From Bacillus sp. DTU_2020_1000418_1_SI_GHA_SEK_038 (GTDB taxonomy: Bacteria; Bacillota; Bacilli; Bacillales; Cytobacillaceae), in the NCBI RefSeq assembly GCF_032341175.1, contig NZ_CP135435.1:4340001-4404000 (forward strand): a stretch of 64,000 nucleotides of DNA. The letters run 5' to 3'. Each line of letters starts with the position of its first letter. The stretch's first letter is position 1. The notes under the pieces were generated by a model. That model was not told where the DNA came from. It searched no databases and saw nothing but the letters and a program-made list of their open reading frames with translations. A program made the translations under genes and the position numbers. Shown piece after piece: positions 27,103-36,586 of the stretch.

Positions 27103-29157
27103 TCAATCACTATATTTAGGCATATAGATCATCGTCTTAAACAAGTCTCCATCAATTTGAATAATAAATTTGCCTTTTTGTATGTCGGTCAGGCTTTCCG
27201 CAATGGATAATCCTAAACCGCTGCCTTGGCTGGATCTTGATTCATCCCCTCTTTTAAAACGCTCCATTAATTCGTCTGCAGAAATGTTAAGCTCGTAGGC
27301 TGAGATGTTCTTGAAGGTGAGAAGGATTTCGTTGCCTGCATCCTCGATATCGATATAGACTCTCGATCCATTTAGCGCATATTTGAATATATTGGATAGT
27401 ACATTTTCAATGGATCTCCATAATAGTTTTCCATCGGCTTTCATATATACCTTTTCCTTAGGATAGTTGAACTTAAATTCTAAACCTAACTCCTCAATTT
27501 TGTCGTTAACTTCCCCTAGCCCTTGGTTTATTAGTGATTCAATATCGATTCGCTCAAGATGAACCGGAATATTTCCGCTAGATGTCTTTGCTGCTTCAAA
27601 TAAATCGTCAGTTAGTATTTTTAACCGTTTCGATTTTTGATCCAATACTTCAATATATTCCTCCACCTTTGCTGGGTCCTTTTCCTTTTTCAGTAGATCC
27701 ACATAGGTAATAATGGAAGTTAAAGGTGTTCGAATATCATGGGATACATTAGTGATTAGCTCTGTTTTTAGCCGCTCACTTCTTAATTCACTGTCCACCG
27801 CTTTTTTCAATCCATCCGTGATGCTGTTTATATTTGCTGCTAGTTTCGCAAACTCTCCTTTTCCGCCAACATCAATGCTATGATGAATATCCCCATCCTT
27901 TATTCTCTCTACCCCTTCCTTTATGGCATTAAATGACTTGATTCTTCTTAAGGAAAACCAAGCAGCAAGACCTAAAGTGATCGGGAACATGAAAAATGTT
28001 AATGCAATCAATATTGGATAGCCGATAACGATTAATACCGTCTTTACGGCAACATTTCCGTTTTTATATACATCTCCTATAAACTTACCTAATGCGTAAA
28101 TAATTTGATAGATTAAAGTATGCTTGAAAAACGTTCTATTTTTGCAATGCCTTACTAGGGATAGAAAGAGCATAAACCCTGCTGCTGAAATCGGAATCGT
28201 GATCGGAATGACTGCTTTGTGGATGTTTGAAAAAGTCACAGATTCCATCATGGCAACCCATATCACCGTAAGTCCTGAGAATAGGAAAATATTTATATCA
28301 ACATATAATTTATCTATTGCGTGTAAATGTACCTCTTCATCCTTAAATGATTTCCTGCCAGCCACAGTGATCAAATATAGAAATAAAAGAATAAATCCCG
28401 AAAAAAATCCAACTAATCTATAAAAGTCCTTTGTAGCTATTGCTTTATTTTCTTTCCACTCTTTTATTTTGTTATTTATTAATTCGTCCGTAAAAGCAAC
28501 ATAAATAACCTGACCTTTCTGATCAAATTCCTCTTCTGTTAACGAATAGAAGGATTCATTTTCTTCTATTTCTTCTGGGTAAATTTCACTTGAATAATCC
28601 TCAAACACTAAATAAGCGGGATATGTTTTAAACTGTCCTTTTTCTGTCTGTGTACTGTTCTTATATACATTTTCACCATCACTAGCATAATACAAAGGAC
28701 CTTTAACCTCTTTTATATTTTGCAATAATAAATGAAATTCTCTTAAATCATTCTTAATCAGCCTGTCCCTTGCATGAGAGATCTTATCCGCATATTCTTC
28801 TTTAAAATTTCCATAGTTTTCCGCTTCACTTAAATTCGGATTAAAACTTTTGGAATGGAATTGATAATCTTCAAATAAGTTTTCTTCTTCGTTTCTTAAT
28901 TCATTCTCCCTGATCGTTCCTCCATTTAAAATATGTTCCTCATTCTTATATTCGCCGATTAGTCGAGAGAGGTTGAAAATGAGAGGTTCGCTTTCCCGAA
29001 CAAATGAATGGCTGCGAAAGTAGTTGTCTTCAAAAACGATTCCAAAATGATCATTTACATCTAAATCTACAGATGCTTGGATGGCACCTGTAAAACATGT
29101 AATCATCATGATAAAAACAATGATTTTTGTTGTCATTAAGTGGCTATATTTTTTCAA
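27103..29157 (-). CDS. Membrane sensor histidine kinase
   Basis: About 684 residues: TM1 near the N-terminus, a 200-residue extracytoplasmic region, a block of about five further membrane helices (residues 245-400), HAMP-like segment (RIKDGDIHHSIDVGGKGEFA), HisKA with NVSHDIRTPLTSI (phosphorylated His), and a HATPase with NVLSNIFKYA and GSGLGLSIAES. TTG at 29157 (MKKYSHLM) is preferred, with GGGGAG 12-13 bases upstream; a TTG at 29169 is possible. It overlaps the response regulator stop by 14 bases. The multi-TM block resembles kinases that sense cell-wall or membrane stress. The signal is unknown. Confidence 0.88.
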   Translation of the reverse strand: MKKYSHLMTTKIIVFIMMITCFTGAIQASVDLDVNDHFGIVFEDNYFRSHSFVRESEPLIFNLSRLIGEYKNEEHILNGGTIRENELRNEEENLFEDYQFHSKSFNPNLSEAENYGNFKEEYADKISHARDRLIKNDLREFHLLLQNIKEVKGPLYYASDGENVYKNSTQTEKGQFKTYPAYLVFEDYSSEIYPEEIEENESFYSLTEEEFDQKGQVIYVAFTDELINNKIKEWKENKAIATKDFYRLVGFFSGFILLFLYLITVAGRKSFKDEEVHLHAIDKLYVDINIFLFSGLTVIWVAMMESVTFSNIHKAVIPITIPISAAGFMLFLSLVRHCKNRTFFKHTLIYQIIYALGKFIGDVYKNGNVAVKTVLIVIGYPILIALTFFMFPITLGLAAWFSLRRIKSFNAIKEGVERIKDGDIHHSIDVGGKGEFAKLAANINSITDGLKKAVDSELRSERLKTELITNVSHDIRTPLTSIITYVDLLKKEKDPAKVEEYIEVLDQKSKRLKILTDDLFEAAKTSSGNIPVHLERIDIESLINQGLGEVNDKIEELGLEFKFNYPKEKVYMKADGKLLWRSIENVLSNIFKYALNGSRVYIDIEDAGNEILLTFKNISAYELNISADELMERFKRGDESRSSQGSGLGLSIAESLTDIQKGKFIIQIDGDLFKTMIYMPKYSD

Positions 29158-29830
29158 CTTTATATCCAACTCCCCACACTACCTTCAAATATTTTGGCTC
29201 TTTCGGATTGATTTCGATTTTCTCTCTAATTTTTCTTATATGGACGGTGACAGTATTTTCCGGACTAAACGCCGTTTCATTCCATACCTTCTCATAAATT
29301 TCCTCTATAGAGAACACTCTCCCGGCGTTTGCTGTTAGAAGCTTTAGTATCTTATATTGCACCGGTGTAAGGTGGACCGCTTCTCCATCGACCGTTATTG
29401 TTTTACTTTCATCATCAATCACAAGTCCGCCCGTTTTAAATACATTTTTCTTTGTTTCCAGCCCGCCCAATGTTGTGTATCTTCTCAGCTGGGATTTAAC
29501 TCTTGCAATAAGCTCTAAAGGATTAAAAGGCTTGGTTATGTAGTCATCCGCCCCAATATTTAAACCTAATATTTTGTCGTAATCCTCCGATTTCGCGGAA
29601 AGCATAATTAATGGAATTTTATTAGTTTCTCGAATCTTCATGGTCGCTTTTATCCCGTCCATCTTAGGCATCATAATATCCATGATAATCAAATGAATCT
29701 CCTGATGATCGATAAAATCGATCGCCTCTATTCCATTAAATGCTTTGAAAATTTGATAGCCTTCATTAACTAAGTAAATTCCTATCGCATCGACAATGGC
29801 TTTATCATCATCACAAACTAATATGTTCAT
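29144..29830 (-). CDS. OmpR/VanR-type response regulator
   Basis: A 228-residue regulator: receiver domain with the acidic pocket CDDDK, phosphorylated Asp51 in IIMDIMMP, LSAKSED and Lys in YITKPFNP. A winged-helix DNA-binding domain follows (LTPVQYKILKLLTANAGRVF, ENTVTVHIRKIREKI, VWGVGYKVEKI). AGGAGTGAACGTAC precedes ATG at 29830. It is the first gene of the pair with the kinase. Targets are unknown. Confidence 0.93.
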   Translation of the reverse strand: MNILVCDDDKAIVDAIGIYLVNEGYQIFKAFNGIEAIDFIDHQEIHLIIMDIMMPKMDGIKATMKIRETNKIPLIMLSAKSEDYDKILGLNIGADDYITKPFNPLELIARVKSQLRRYTTLGGLETKKNVFKTGGLVIDDESKTITVDGEAVHLTPVQYKILKLLTANAGRVFSIEEIYEKVWNETAFSPENTVTVHIRKIREKIEINPKEPKYLKVVWGVGYKVEKI

Positions 29831-29963
29831 GTACGTTCACTCCTGAATTTAATAACCTATCTCCCCTTTATTATTCATCTAAAATCATCATACCCGTCAA
29901 ATCTTAACAAACCCTTTATATAAATCTTAAGGTTTTCTTATTTTTAGAAGTAGAGAAGCACAA

Positions 29964-29996
29964 GAAAAAGGCGCCATTCTTAAAATAGCACCTTCA
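29964..29996 (-). terminator. Terminator of pucG
   Basis: AAGGTGC and GCGCCTT on the minus strand form a stem with one G-T pair, followed by TTTTTC. It lies about 50 bp past the pucG stop. Confidence 0.7.
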
Positions 29997-30047
29997 TTAG
30001 ATATTAATAATTGGAATTAAACCTCAAGTTCCGATCATTAAATGTAT

Positions 30048-31286
30048 TTAAGTTGTCTGCTTTTTGGATTCATCATATACGTTCAATGCTGCCTGTAAGC
30101 TTTCGCCTTTATTCACATTGGCGCCTTTCCGGATAAGGGCTGCTTCTAATGCCGAAAGAACATGAAGGATATTTTTCTTACGGGAGCTATATCCCATTGT
30201 CCCGATTCTCCAAATCTTTCCGTGAAGCGGGCCAAAAGAGCTGGCAATCTCCACCTCAAAATCTTCTAACATCATGGCGCGTACCTCATCGCCATCAATC
30301 CCTTCCGGAATCTCAATGGCGGTCACGACAGGTAGTTTGTTCTTTTCATCACCAAATAACTCAAGGCCCATCGCTTTAATTCCTGCAACTAATGCTTTTT
30401 CATTTAGCTTATGGCGGGCGAAGCGGTTTTCAAGTCCTTCTTCAAGAATAATACGAAGCCCTTCTCTTAAAGCATATTGCATGCTCGTTGCTTCCGTATG
30501 ATGATTCAAGCGGACCGGACTCCAATAATCCTGAAGCTGTGCTAAGTCAAAATAATTGCTTGTAATTCGGTTATTAGATGGCTCACTCTGGAATTTCCTC
30601 AAGCCTAATTCGATGCTTTTACGTTTATTAATTGCTTCTTCAATTCGATCGTTATAAGTAATCGGAGCTAATCCGGATGGAATGGATAAGCATTTTTGCG
30701 TACCGCCAATAACAGCATCAAGCTTGAGTTCATCCACCTTGATGTCGACTCCTCCTAATGAAGCTACTGCATCGACAACTAACAAAACATCTGCATTACG
30801 GCAAGCTTCGCCAATTTCTTTTAGCGGCTGCATGCATGCAGTCGATGTTTCTCCATGAACAATGGCAACCATTTTTGGAGAAATCTCATGAATCTTATTA
30901 ATAACAACCTCCGGATCAAACACCTCTCCCCAAGGAACCTCCATTGTTGTCACCTCTGCCCCATAGCGCTGGCAGATTTCAGTTAAAAGGTAGCCAAATC
31001 GGCCGTATATCGGAACTAACACTTTATCTCCTGGTTCAATGATACTGCATAGGACCGCTTCGATCCCCGCTCTCGAAGTTCCGTCAATCGGGAATGCCCA
31101 GTGATTATCTGTTTGAAACACGTCTCTCAGCATTTCCATCGTTTCATTCATGATATTCGTAAATGCAGGATCAAATTGTCCTAAAATCGGGGTAGCCATC
31201 GCCCTTAATACTCGCGGATCGACCTCAACCGGCCCTGGTGTCATAATTGTTCTGAGTGGGACATTCAAATCTTTGTATTTGGTCAT
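30048..31286 (-). CDS. pucG: Class V aminotransferase, ureidoglycine-glyoxylate type
   Basis: A 412-residue fold-type I PLP enzyme. MTPGPVEVDPRVLRAM, GTSRAGIEAVLCS, HGETSTACMQPL, VVDAVASLGGVDI and GGTQKCLSIPSGLAP (PLP lysine) fit PucG, which transaminates (S)-ureidoglycine with glyoxylate in purine breakdown. Alanine-glyoxylate or serine-pyruvate activity is an alternative. No other puc gene lies beside it here, although purine-type deaminases occur at the right edge. Start ATG at 31286 follows AGGAG. Confidence 0.82.
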   Translation of the reverse strand: MTKYKDLNVPLRTIMTPGPVEVDPRVLRAMATPILGQFDPAFTNIMNETMEMLRDVFQTDNHWAFPIDGTSRAGIEAVLCSIIEPGDKVLVPIYGRFGYLLTEICQRYGAEVTTMEVPWGEVFDPEVVINKIHEISPKMVAIVHGETSTACMQPLKEIGEACRNADVLLVVDAVASLGGVDIKVDELKLDAVIGGTQKCLSIPSGLAPITYNDRIEEAINKRKSIELGLRKFQSEPSNNRITSNYFDLAQLQDYWSPVRLNHHTEATSMQYALREGLRIILEEGLENRFARHKLNEKALVAGIKAMGLELFGDEKNKLPVVTAIEIPEGIDGDEVRAMMLEDFEVEIASSFGPLHGKIWRIGTMGYSSRKKNILHVLSALEAALIRKGANVNKGESLQAALNVYDESKKQTT

Positions 31287-31518
31287 AGTTTTAACTCCTA
31301 TTATGAATAAATTTTAAAATATATGAATAATTATAAGTTTATGTCCATTAAGCGGTACTGTATTAAGAATGAATAATTAGATTTTAACAGCATAAAGTAG
31401 TTGAATCAACGGACAATTCGAAAAACTTTTATGAAAATGTTTCTAATCCCCTTGAGGGCTTATGTGCTATTGTTTATTAAATATACATATTTTATTAAAA
31501 AATAAAAGGAGATATCAT

Positions 31519-32040
31519 ATGAATTTTAATATGAAAGAAACCATTGAAGTTCTGGAGCGCACCCCACAAACTTTAGAGGTTTTTTTAGGTGATTTATCTG
31601 CTGACTGGCTGTCATGTAATGAAGGCGAAGGGACATGGAATGCTACTGAAGTGATTGATCACCTCATTGAATGCGAAAAAAACAATTGGGTACCCCGATT
31701 AGAGGTCATTCTTCAGGATTGTGAAAATAAGCTCTTCCCACCATTTGACCGCTACTCACATTTAAACAAAAAGTCTGAAGAATCGATTAAACAAAGACTG
31801 CTTGAGTTTAAAATGATTAGAACACAAAATATAAACAAACTAAAGATTCAGATTAAACCTGAATTACATCTTGAATTAACTGGATCACATCCTGAATTTG
31901 GCGCTGTGAAATTAAGAGAATTGCTTTCTACTTGGGTTGTTCACGACTTAACTCATATTGCCCAAGTCGTCCGGATCATGGCTACAAGATACAAGGAAGA
32001 CGTCGGTCCGTGGAAAGAATATTTAAGCATATTAAAATAA
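31519..32040 (+). CDS. DinB-family protein
   Basis: A 173-residue four-helix-bundle protein of the DinB/YfiT superfamily. [17 protein letters not shown] and [20 protein letters not shown] carry the three metal-binding histidines. Members are metal-dependent hydrolases or thiol-transferases (for example bacillithiol-S-transferases); the substrate here is not known. ATG at 31519 is preceded by AAAGGAG; an upstream frame of 19 codons has no ribosome site. Confidence 0.85.
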   Translation: MNFNMKETIEVLERTPQTLEVFLGDLSADWLSCNEGEGTWNATEVIDHLIECEKNNWVPRLEVILQDCENKLFPPFDRYSHLNKKSEESIKQRLLEFKMIRTQNINKLKIQIKPELHLELTGSHPEFGAVKLRELLSTWVVHDLTHIAQVVRIMATRYKEDVGPWKEYLSILK

Positions 32041-32099
32041 TAATATTTCCGTTAGGAAAATAGAATAATCCTAATGTTCTTGGTGACCTTTGTATAAAA

Positions 32100-32150
32100 A
32101 AGTGCCAGATACCAGTAAAAGTCTGTTGCTCTGAACGGTATCTGGCACTT
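32100..32150 (-). terminator. GTGCCAGATACC hairpin terminator
   Basis: AAGTGCCAGATACC (32100-32113) and GGTATCTGGCACTT (32137-32150) form a perfect 14-bp stem, followed on the minus strand by six Ts. It can terminate the CaiB remnant, and on the plus strand also follows the DinB gene. GTGCCAG stems recur in Bacillus genomes as dispersed hairpins. Confidence 0.85.
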
Positions 32151-32156
32151 AAAAAA

Positions 32157-32336
32157 TCAAAGAGTTTTTTCGACCGTGGCCGCTGTCTTAATTATCCCTT
32201 TTTCTACCCATGATTCAATTTGCTCCTCCGTATAGCCCAAGTCACTAAGAATCTCTTCGATATGTGCCCCGCTATTAGGACCCGCCAAATTTACCTCACC
32301 TCGTGTTTCACTTAGTTTCGTAACAATGCCCGACAT
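32157..32336 (-). pseudogene. C-terminal remnant of a CaiB/BaiF-type CoA transferase
   Basis: A 59-codon frame with ATG at 32336 and a ribosome site AAGGAGAT upstream. Its sequence VKLSETRGEV-like start, then LAGPNSGAHIEEILSDLGYT and EEQIESWVEKGIIK, matches only the C-terminal end of family III CoA transferases (usual length about 390-400). The active-site aspartate domain is absent. It is best read as a remnant, though the retained start and ribosome site mean a small peptide could still be made. Confidence 0.6.
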
Positions 32337-32550
32337 GACAATATCTCCTTTTCGTTCATTACTGTACGTTCCTTTTCAATACTCCTCTTTTTTCTGAAAA
32401 TATTGGTTAATTGATAAATATCAATAGTAAATGAAAAAATAAACTCCCATGCAAAATCATAGTAAATCCCTTTTTACAAGATAAGACTAGACCCATCATA
32501 TAAACAACTTCCATAAATATCCCAACGTATTTCAAAAAACTTAAGTATAA

Positions 32551-32607
32551 TTGTTGACAAAAAGTAAATTCTATATAATAATCAGTGTTGTATTAGAATT
32601 ATTTTAA
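32551..32607 (+). promoter_or_regulatory. ahpC promoter with PerR-like box
   Basis: TTGTTG (32551-32556) and TATAAT (32574-32579) are 17 bp apart; an overlapping TTGACA is also present. Fourteen bases downstream, TTAGAATTATTTTAA (32593-32607) matches 13 of 15 positions of the PerR consensus TTATAATNATTATAA. The rest of the gap 32337-32705 is AT-rich leader with nothing else that I can support. Confidence 0.65.
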
Positions 32608-32705
32608 TTAAGGAATAATGATTAAATCATTTTTTCCTTTTAAAATTATGGCTTTATGCCCAAACTATCTAAGATTTAAAAACATATATAGGAGGAAGAT
32701 TTAAT

Positions 32706-33275
32706 ATGTCTCTAATCGGAAAAGAAATTCTACCATTCAAAGCACAAGCTTATGATGCAGGCAGCGGCGAATTTATTGAGGTTACTGAACAAAGCATGAA
32801 AGGACAATGGAGTGTTGTTTGCTTCTATCCAGCTGATTTTACTTTCGTTTGCCCAACTGAGCTTGAGGACCTTCAAAACGAATATGCTACTCTAAAAGGC
32901 CTTGGAGTGGAAGTTTTCTCTGTTTCAACAGATACACACTTTACACATAAAGCATGGCATGATCATTCAGAAACTATTAACAAAATCAAATATGTGATGA
33001 TTGGCGACCCTTCACAACAACTTTCTCGCAACTTCGATGTGCTAATCGAAGAAGAAGGTCTTGCAGATCGCGGTACTTTCATCATCGACCCGGACGGTGT
33101 TGTTCAAGCAGTTGAAATTAACGCAGGCGGCATCGGACGTGATGCAAGTATTCTTGTAAATAAAATTAAGGCAGCACAATACGTGCGTAACAACCCAGGT
33201 GAAGTATGCCCGGCAAAATGGCAAGAAGGTTCTACTACACTTAAGCCAAGCCTTGACCTTGTAGGGAAAATTTAA
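32706..33275 (+). CDS. ahpC: Alkyl hydroperoxide reductase peroxiredoxin subunit
   Basis: A 189-residue 2-Cys peroxiredoxin. The peroxidatic Cys49 lies in DFTFVCPTE and the resolving cysteine in GEVCPAKW. It reduces H2O2, organic peroxides and peroxynitrite and is recycled by AhpF encoded 12 bp downstream. AGGAGG precedes ATG at 32706. Transcription probably starts at the PerR-like promoter about 100 bp upstream. Confidence 0.97.
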   Translation: MSLIGKEILPFKAQAYDAGSGEFIEVTEQSMKGQWSVVCFYPADFTFVCPTELEDLQNEYATLKGLGVEVFSVSTDTHFTHKAWHDHSETINKIKYVMIGDPSQQLSRNFDVLIEEEGLADRGTFIIDPDGVVQAVEINAGGIGRDASILVNKIKAAQYVRNNPGEVCPAKWQEGSTTLKPSLDLVGKI

Positions 33276-33287
33276 GGAGTGTCATCC

Positions 33288-34817
33288 ATGATACTTGATG
33301 CAGATATAAAAGCACAATTAGCCCAATATCTTCAAATGATGGAGGGCGATGTACTTCTCAAAGTAAGTGCGGGATCTGATGAAGTTTCTCGCGACATGCT
33401 GGCTTTAGTCGATGAATTAGCCACTATGTCACAAAATATAAAAGTTGAGAACACAGAATTACAAAGAACGCCGAGCTTTAGTGTGAATCGTATCGGCGAA
33501 GACACCGGAGTAACGTTTGCGGGTGTCCCTCTTGGCCATGAATTTACTTCATTAGTGTTAGCTCTGCTTCAAGTAAGTGGAAGAGCTCCGAAAGTTGATA
33601 AGAAAGTCATTGATCAAGTGAAAAGTATTAAGGGCGAATATCACTTTGAATCATACATCAGCTTAAGTTGTCACAACTGTCCTGATGTTGTACAAGCATT
33701 GAACGTGATGAGCGTTCTTAACCCTAATATTTCACATACGATGATCGATGGGGCTGCATATAAAGAAGAAGTAGAAAGCAAAGACATTCTGGCTGTACCA
33801 ACCGTGTACCTGAATGGCGAAGAATTCGGCGGCGGCCGTATGTCACTAGAAGAAATCCTTGCCAAAATGGGAGGCGGTCCAGATGCGTCCGAGTTTGCTG
33901 ATAAGGATCCATTCGATGTCCTTGTTGTAGGAGGCGGGCCTGCGGGTGCAAGTGCGGCCATCTATGCAGCACGTAAAGGCATTCGCACAGGTATTGTTGC
34001 TGAACGCTTTGGCGGTCAGATTATGGACACGCTTAGCATCGAAAACTTTATCAGTGTAAAGTCCACGGAAGGTCCTAAGCTCGCCGCAAGCCTTGAAGAG
34101 CATGTGAAAGAGTATGACATCGATGTGATGAACTTACAGCGTGCTAAGCGTTTAGAAAAGAAAGACCTCATTGAAGTTGAACTGGAAAATGGCGCTGTTC
34201 TAAAGAGCAAATCCGTTATCCTTTCAACAGGTGCTCGCTGGCGCAATATCGGTGTACCTGGTGAGGCTGAGTTTAAGAATAAGGGTGTGGCGTACTGCCC
34301 GCATTGTGATGGCCCATTATTTGCAGGGAAAAAAGTCGCGGTTATTGGCGGCGGTAACTCCGGCGTTGAAGCTGCCATTGACCTTGCAGGAATTGTCGAA
34401 CATGTAACCGTTCTTGAATTTAATCCAGAACTTAAAGCAGATTCAGTACTCCAAGACCGTCTTAACAGCTTATCGAATGTCACAGTCCTGAAGAATGTTC
34501 AAACGAAAGAAATTACCGGCACTGATAAGGTAAACGGAATTACTTACGTTGAGCGTGACACTGAGGAAGAGAAGCATATCGAATTGGCGGGAGTATTTGT
34601 CCAAATCGGTCTTGTGCCAAATACAGACTGGTTAGGTGAAACCGTTGAACAGACTAGAATCGGTGAAATCGTTGTCGACAATCGTGGCGCAACGAACCTC
34701 CCTGGCGTGTTTGCTGCAGGAGACTGCACGAACAATCCATATAAGCAGATCATTATTTCTATGGGATCAGGTGCGAATGCGGCCTTAGGCGCATTCGATT
34801 ATCTAATTCGAAATTAA
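33288..34817 (+). CDS. ahpF: Alkyl hydroperoxide reductase flavoprotein subunit
   Basis: A 509-residue NADH-dependent flavoenzyme. The N-terminal double thioredoxin-like domain carries the CHNC pair (Cys128/Cys131). The C-terminal thioredoxin-reductase part has FAD loop [19 protein letters not shown], redox pair CPHC (Cys337/Cys340) and NADH loop [16 protein letters not shown]. It passes electrons from NADH to AhpC. ATG at 33288 is used because AAGGAG (33274-33279) overlaps the ahpC stop; an in-frame GTG at 33279 lies inside that site. Confidence 0.97.
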   Translation: MILDADIKAQLAQYLQMMEGDVLLKVSAGSDEVSRDMLALVDELATMSQNIKVENTELQRTPSFSVNRIGEDTGVTFAGVPLGHEFTSLVLALLQVSGRAPKVDKKVIDQVKSIKGEYHFESYISLSCHNCPDVVQALNVMSVLNPNISHTMIDGAAYKEEVESKDILAVPTVYLNGEEFGGGRMSLEEILAKMGGGPDASEFADKDPFDVLVVGGGPAGASAAIYAARKGIRTGIVAERFGGQIMDTLSIENFISVKSTEGPKLAASLEEHVKEYDIDVMNLQRAKRLEKKDLIEVELENGAVLKSKSVILSTGARWRNIGVPGEAEFKNKGVAYCPHCDGPLFAGKKVAVIGGGNSGVEAAIDLAGIVEHVTVLEFNPELKADSVLQDRLNSLSNVTVLKNVQTKEITGTDKVNGITYVERDTEEEKHIELAGVFVQIGLVPNTDWLGETVEQTRIGEIVVDNRGATNLPGVFAAGDCTNNPYKQIIISMGSGANAALGAFDYLIRN

Positions 34818-34830
34818 ATCTAAAATTTAT

Positions 34831-34877
34831 GAAAGTCACTGCGCTATCCCAATGGTAGTACAGTGACTTTCTTTTTT
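34831..34877 (+). terminator. Terminator of ahpCF
   Basis: GAAAGTCACTG (34831-34841) and CAGTGACTTTC (34861-34871) form a perfect 11-bp stem followed by six Ts. Confidence 0.95.
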
Positions 34878-35001
34878 ATGTGCTAATACACCAATTATAA
34901 AATATATATAAGATACTAGACTTATTTCCTAATGGGTAAAAGGTTTAATAAACTTGAATATCGAGAGAACGACAGTCTATATACATCATAGGATCAAATA
35001 C

Positions 35002-35209
35002 GGACATTTGGGGTGGTATTCTTCCGTGAGATGTCCGTCATTCAGGCGTTTATGGACATTTGAAGCGGAATTCTGCAGTGAAATGTCCGTCATTCTGGCT
35101 TTAACGGACATTTGAAGCGGAATTCTGCGGTGAAGTGTCCGTCATTCAGACGTTAACGGACATTTCGAGTGGGAATCTTCGCTTAAATGTCCATCACTGA
35201 AGTGAATAC
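35002..35209. repeat. Four tandem 52-bp hairpin units
   Basis: Units begin with GGACATTT at 35002, 35054, 35106 and 35158, exactly 52 bp apart. Each unit has GGACATTT near the start and (A)AATGTCC about 25 bases later, so each can fold into its own hairpin. Units two and three are nearly identical; one and four are more diverged. No reading frame is conserved. The array sits between ahpF and the MFS gene. Confidence 0.85.
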
Positions 35210-35276
35210 ACTTTTTTGTGCCAATGTATGAAGTCGTATTGAAGCATACCCATTTTAAATGACTGGGGAGAGGATT

Positions 35277-36479
35277 TTGGCGAAAATAAAAGCTTGGGAT
35301 GAAAAGCATTTGATATTAGCGTTATTATTTGCTGGATGGTCGCTTGGGAATTTAGATCGATTTGTGATGAACTATGCTGTTATTTCCATTACGAAAGATT
35401 TGCAGCTCAGTGCGACTTCAACAGGGTTTTTACTTAGCAGTTTTTTCGCGGGGTATGCTTTAATGCAAATTCCCGGGGGCTGGTTAGCAGACCGTTATGG
35501 CTCAAGGAAAGTTTTGATCACTGCCATCATCATGTGGTCCATCTTTACAGCCTTAACGGGGGCGGCTTGGTCATTAACTTCCATATTAATCATTCGCTTT
35601 TTATTTGGCATTGGCGAAGGAGGCTACATGCCAGCTGGATCAAAGCTGATTGCCCAAATTTTTCCGTCATCAGAAAGAGGAAGAGCCATGGCCATCGTTC
35701 TTTCATCAGGGGCATTTTTAGGAATTCTCACCCCTATATTTGCAACGACTATGATGGCGACCATTGGATGGCGAGCAATGTTTTGGATAATCGGTGGAAT
35801 GGGAATTATTTTAGCATTGATTTTTTGGTTTTACATCAAAGATCCTAAATCGGCAGTATACGATGTCAAGGAAGAGTCACAAATTCAACAGCCAAAATCC
35901 TTACTTCAGCTATTAAAATATCCTTTTGTTTGGAGCTTGTTCATCGCTTCTTTTAGTGTAAATGCGATTAACTGGGGACTGTTATCATGGATGCCTACCT
36001 ATCTGGTTAATGTTCGAGGGCTAGAATTGCTTGAATTAGGCTGGATTGCCGCCATTCCAGGATTGTCAGCCATTATTGGGACATTTGGAGCAGGTTATCT
36101 GTTAGATAAATTACCAAAGGGAAAAGAATATATTTACGGCATCATCAGTGCCGCTTGTGTTGGTATTTTACTCTATCTCATGTTTAATGCAAATAGTGTC
36201 ACTGAGTTCATGGTTTATCAAACCATTATCATGATTTTTGGCGCATTTATCATTATTTTTCTCCCTACGAATGTACTAAAGACTGTGCCTACACAGATTG
36301 TCGGTTCCACAATGGGATTTGTTAGTTTTGGCGGACAGCTTGCAGGCTTTGTCACACCTATTGCCATTGGGTTTATCGTTGAAGGATCTAAAGGCTCATT
36401 TGATGCTGCGTTTTGGCTTCTCATTGGATTCGCCTTCATTTGTACACTTTCGTTTATTTCTTTAGTTGTAAAAAAATAA
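35277..36479 (+). CDS. MFS transporter, anion:cation symporter type
   Basis: About 400 residues with 12 predicted membrane helices. GWLADRYGSRKVL is the MFS loop 2-3 motif; FGIGEGGYMPAGSKLIAQIFPSSERGRAM is typical of the sugar-acid (glucarate/galactonate/hexuronate) branch. The substrate is probably an organic acid; this is inference. TTG at 35277 is preferred because GGGGAGAGG lies directly upstream, giving MAKIKAWDEKHLI; ATG at 35259 lacks a ribosome site. Confidence 0.85.
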   Translation: MAKIKAWDEKHLILALLFAGWSLGNLDRFVMNYAVISITKDLQLSATSTGFLLSSFFAGYALMQIPGGWLADRYGSRKVLITAIIMWSIFTALTGAAWSLTSILIIRFLFGIGEGGYMPAGSKLIAQIFPSSERGRAMAIVLSSGAFLGILTPIFATTMMATIGWRAMFWIIGGMGIILALIFWFYIKDPKSAVYDVKEESQIQQPKSLLQLLKYPFVWSLFIASFSVNAINWGLLSWMPTYLVNVRGLELLELGWIAAIPGLSAIIGTFGAGYLLDKLPKGKEYIYGIISAACVGILLYLMFNANSVTEFMVYQTIIMIFGAFIIIFLPTNVLKTVPTQIVGSTMGFVSFGGQLAGFVTPIAIGFIVEGSKGSFDAAFWLLIGFAFICTLSFISLVVKK

Positions 36480-36586
36480 TGGGATTATAGAGTGCCTAAC
36501 CGATTGTGAGCGAAACTATTAATTGGTATAATTTAACTATTAATTTACTTTTTTAAGGAAAAACAATAGGAGAAAGTAGGGGGAAG

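Noticed and set aside
33671..34483. Long open frames on the minus strand inside ahpF
   Set aside because: They are antisense shadows of a strongly conserved coding sequence and have no ribosome sites.
35002..35209. Possible CRISPR array in the 52-bp repeats
   Set aside because: The full 52-bp unit repeats without unique spacers, and each unit is itself a hairpin; no cas genes are in the window.
36480..36586. Possible terminator between the MFS and hydrolase genes
   Set aside because: I found no stem with a T-tract in this 107-bp gap; read-through from the MFS gene is possible.
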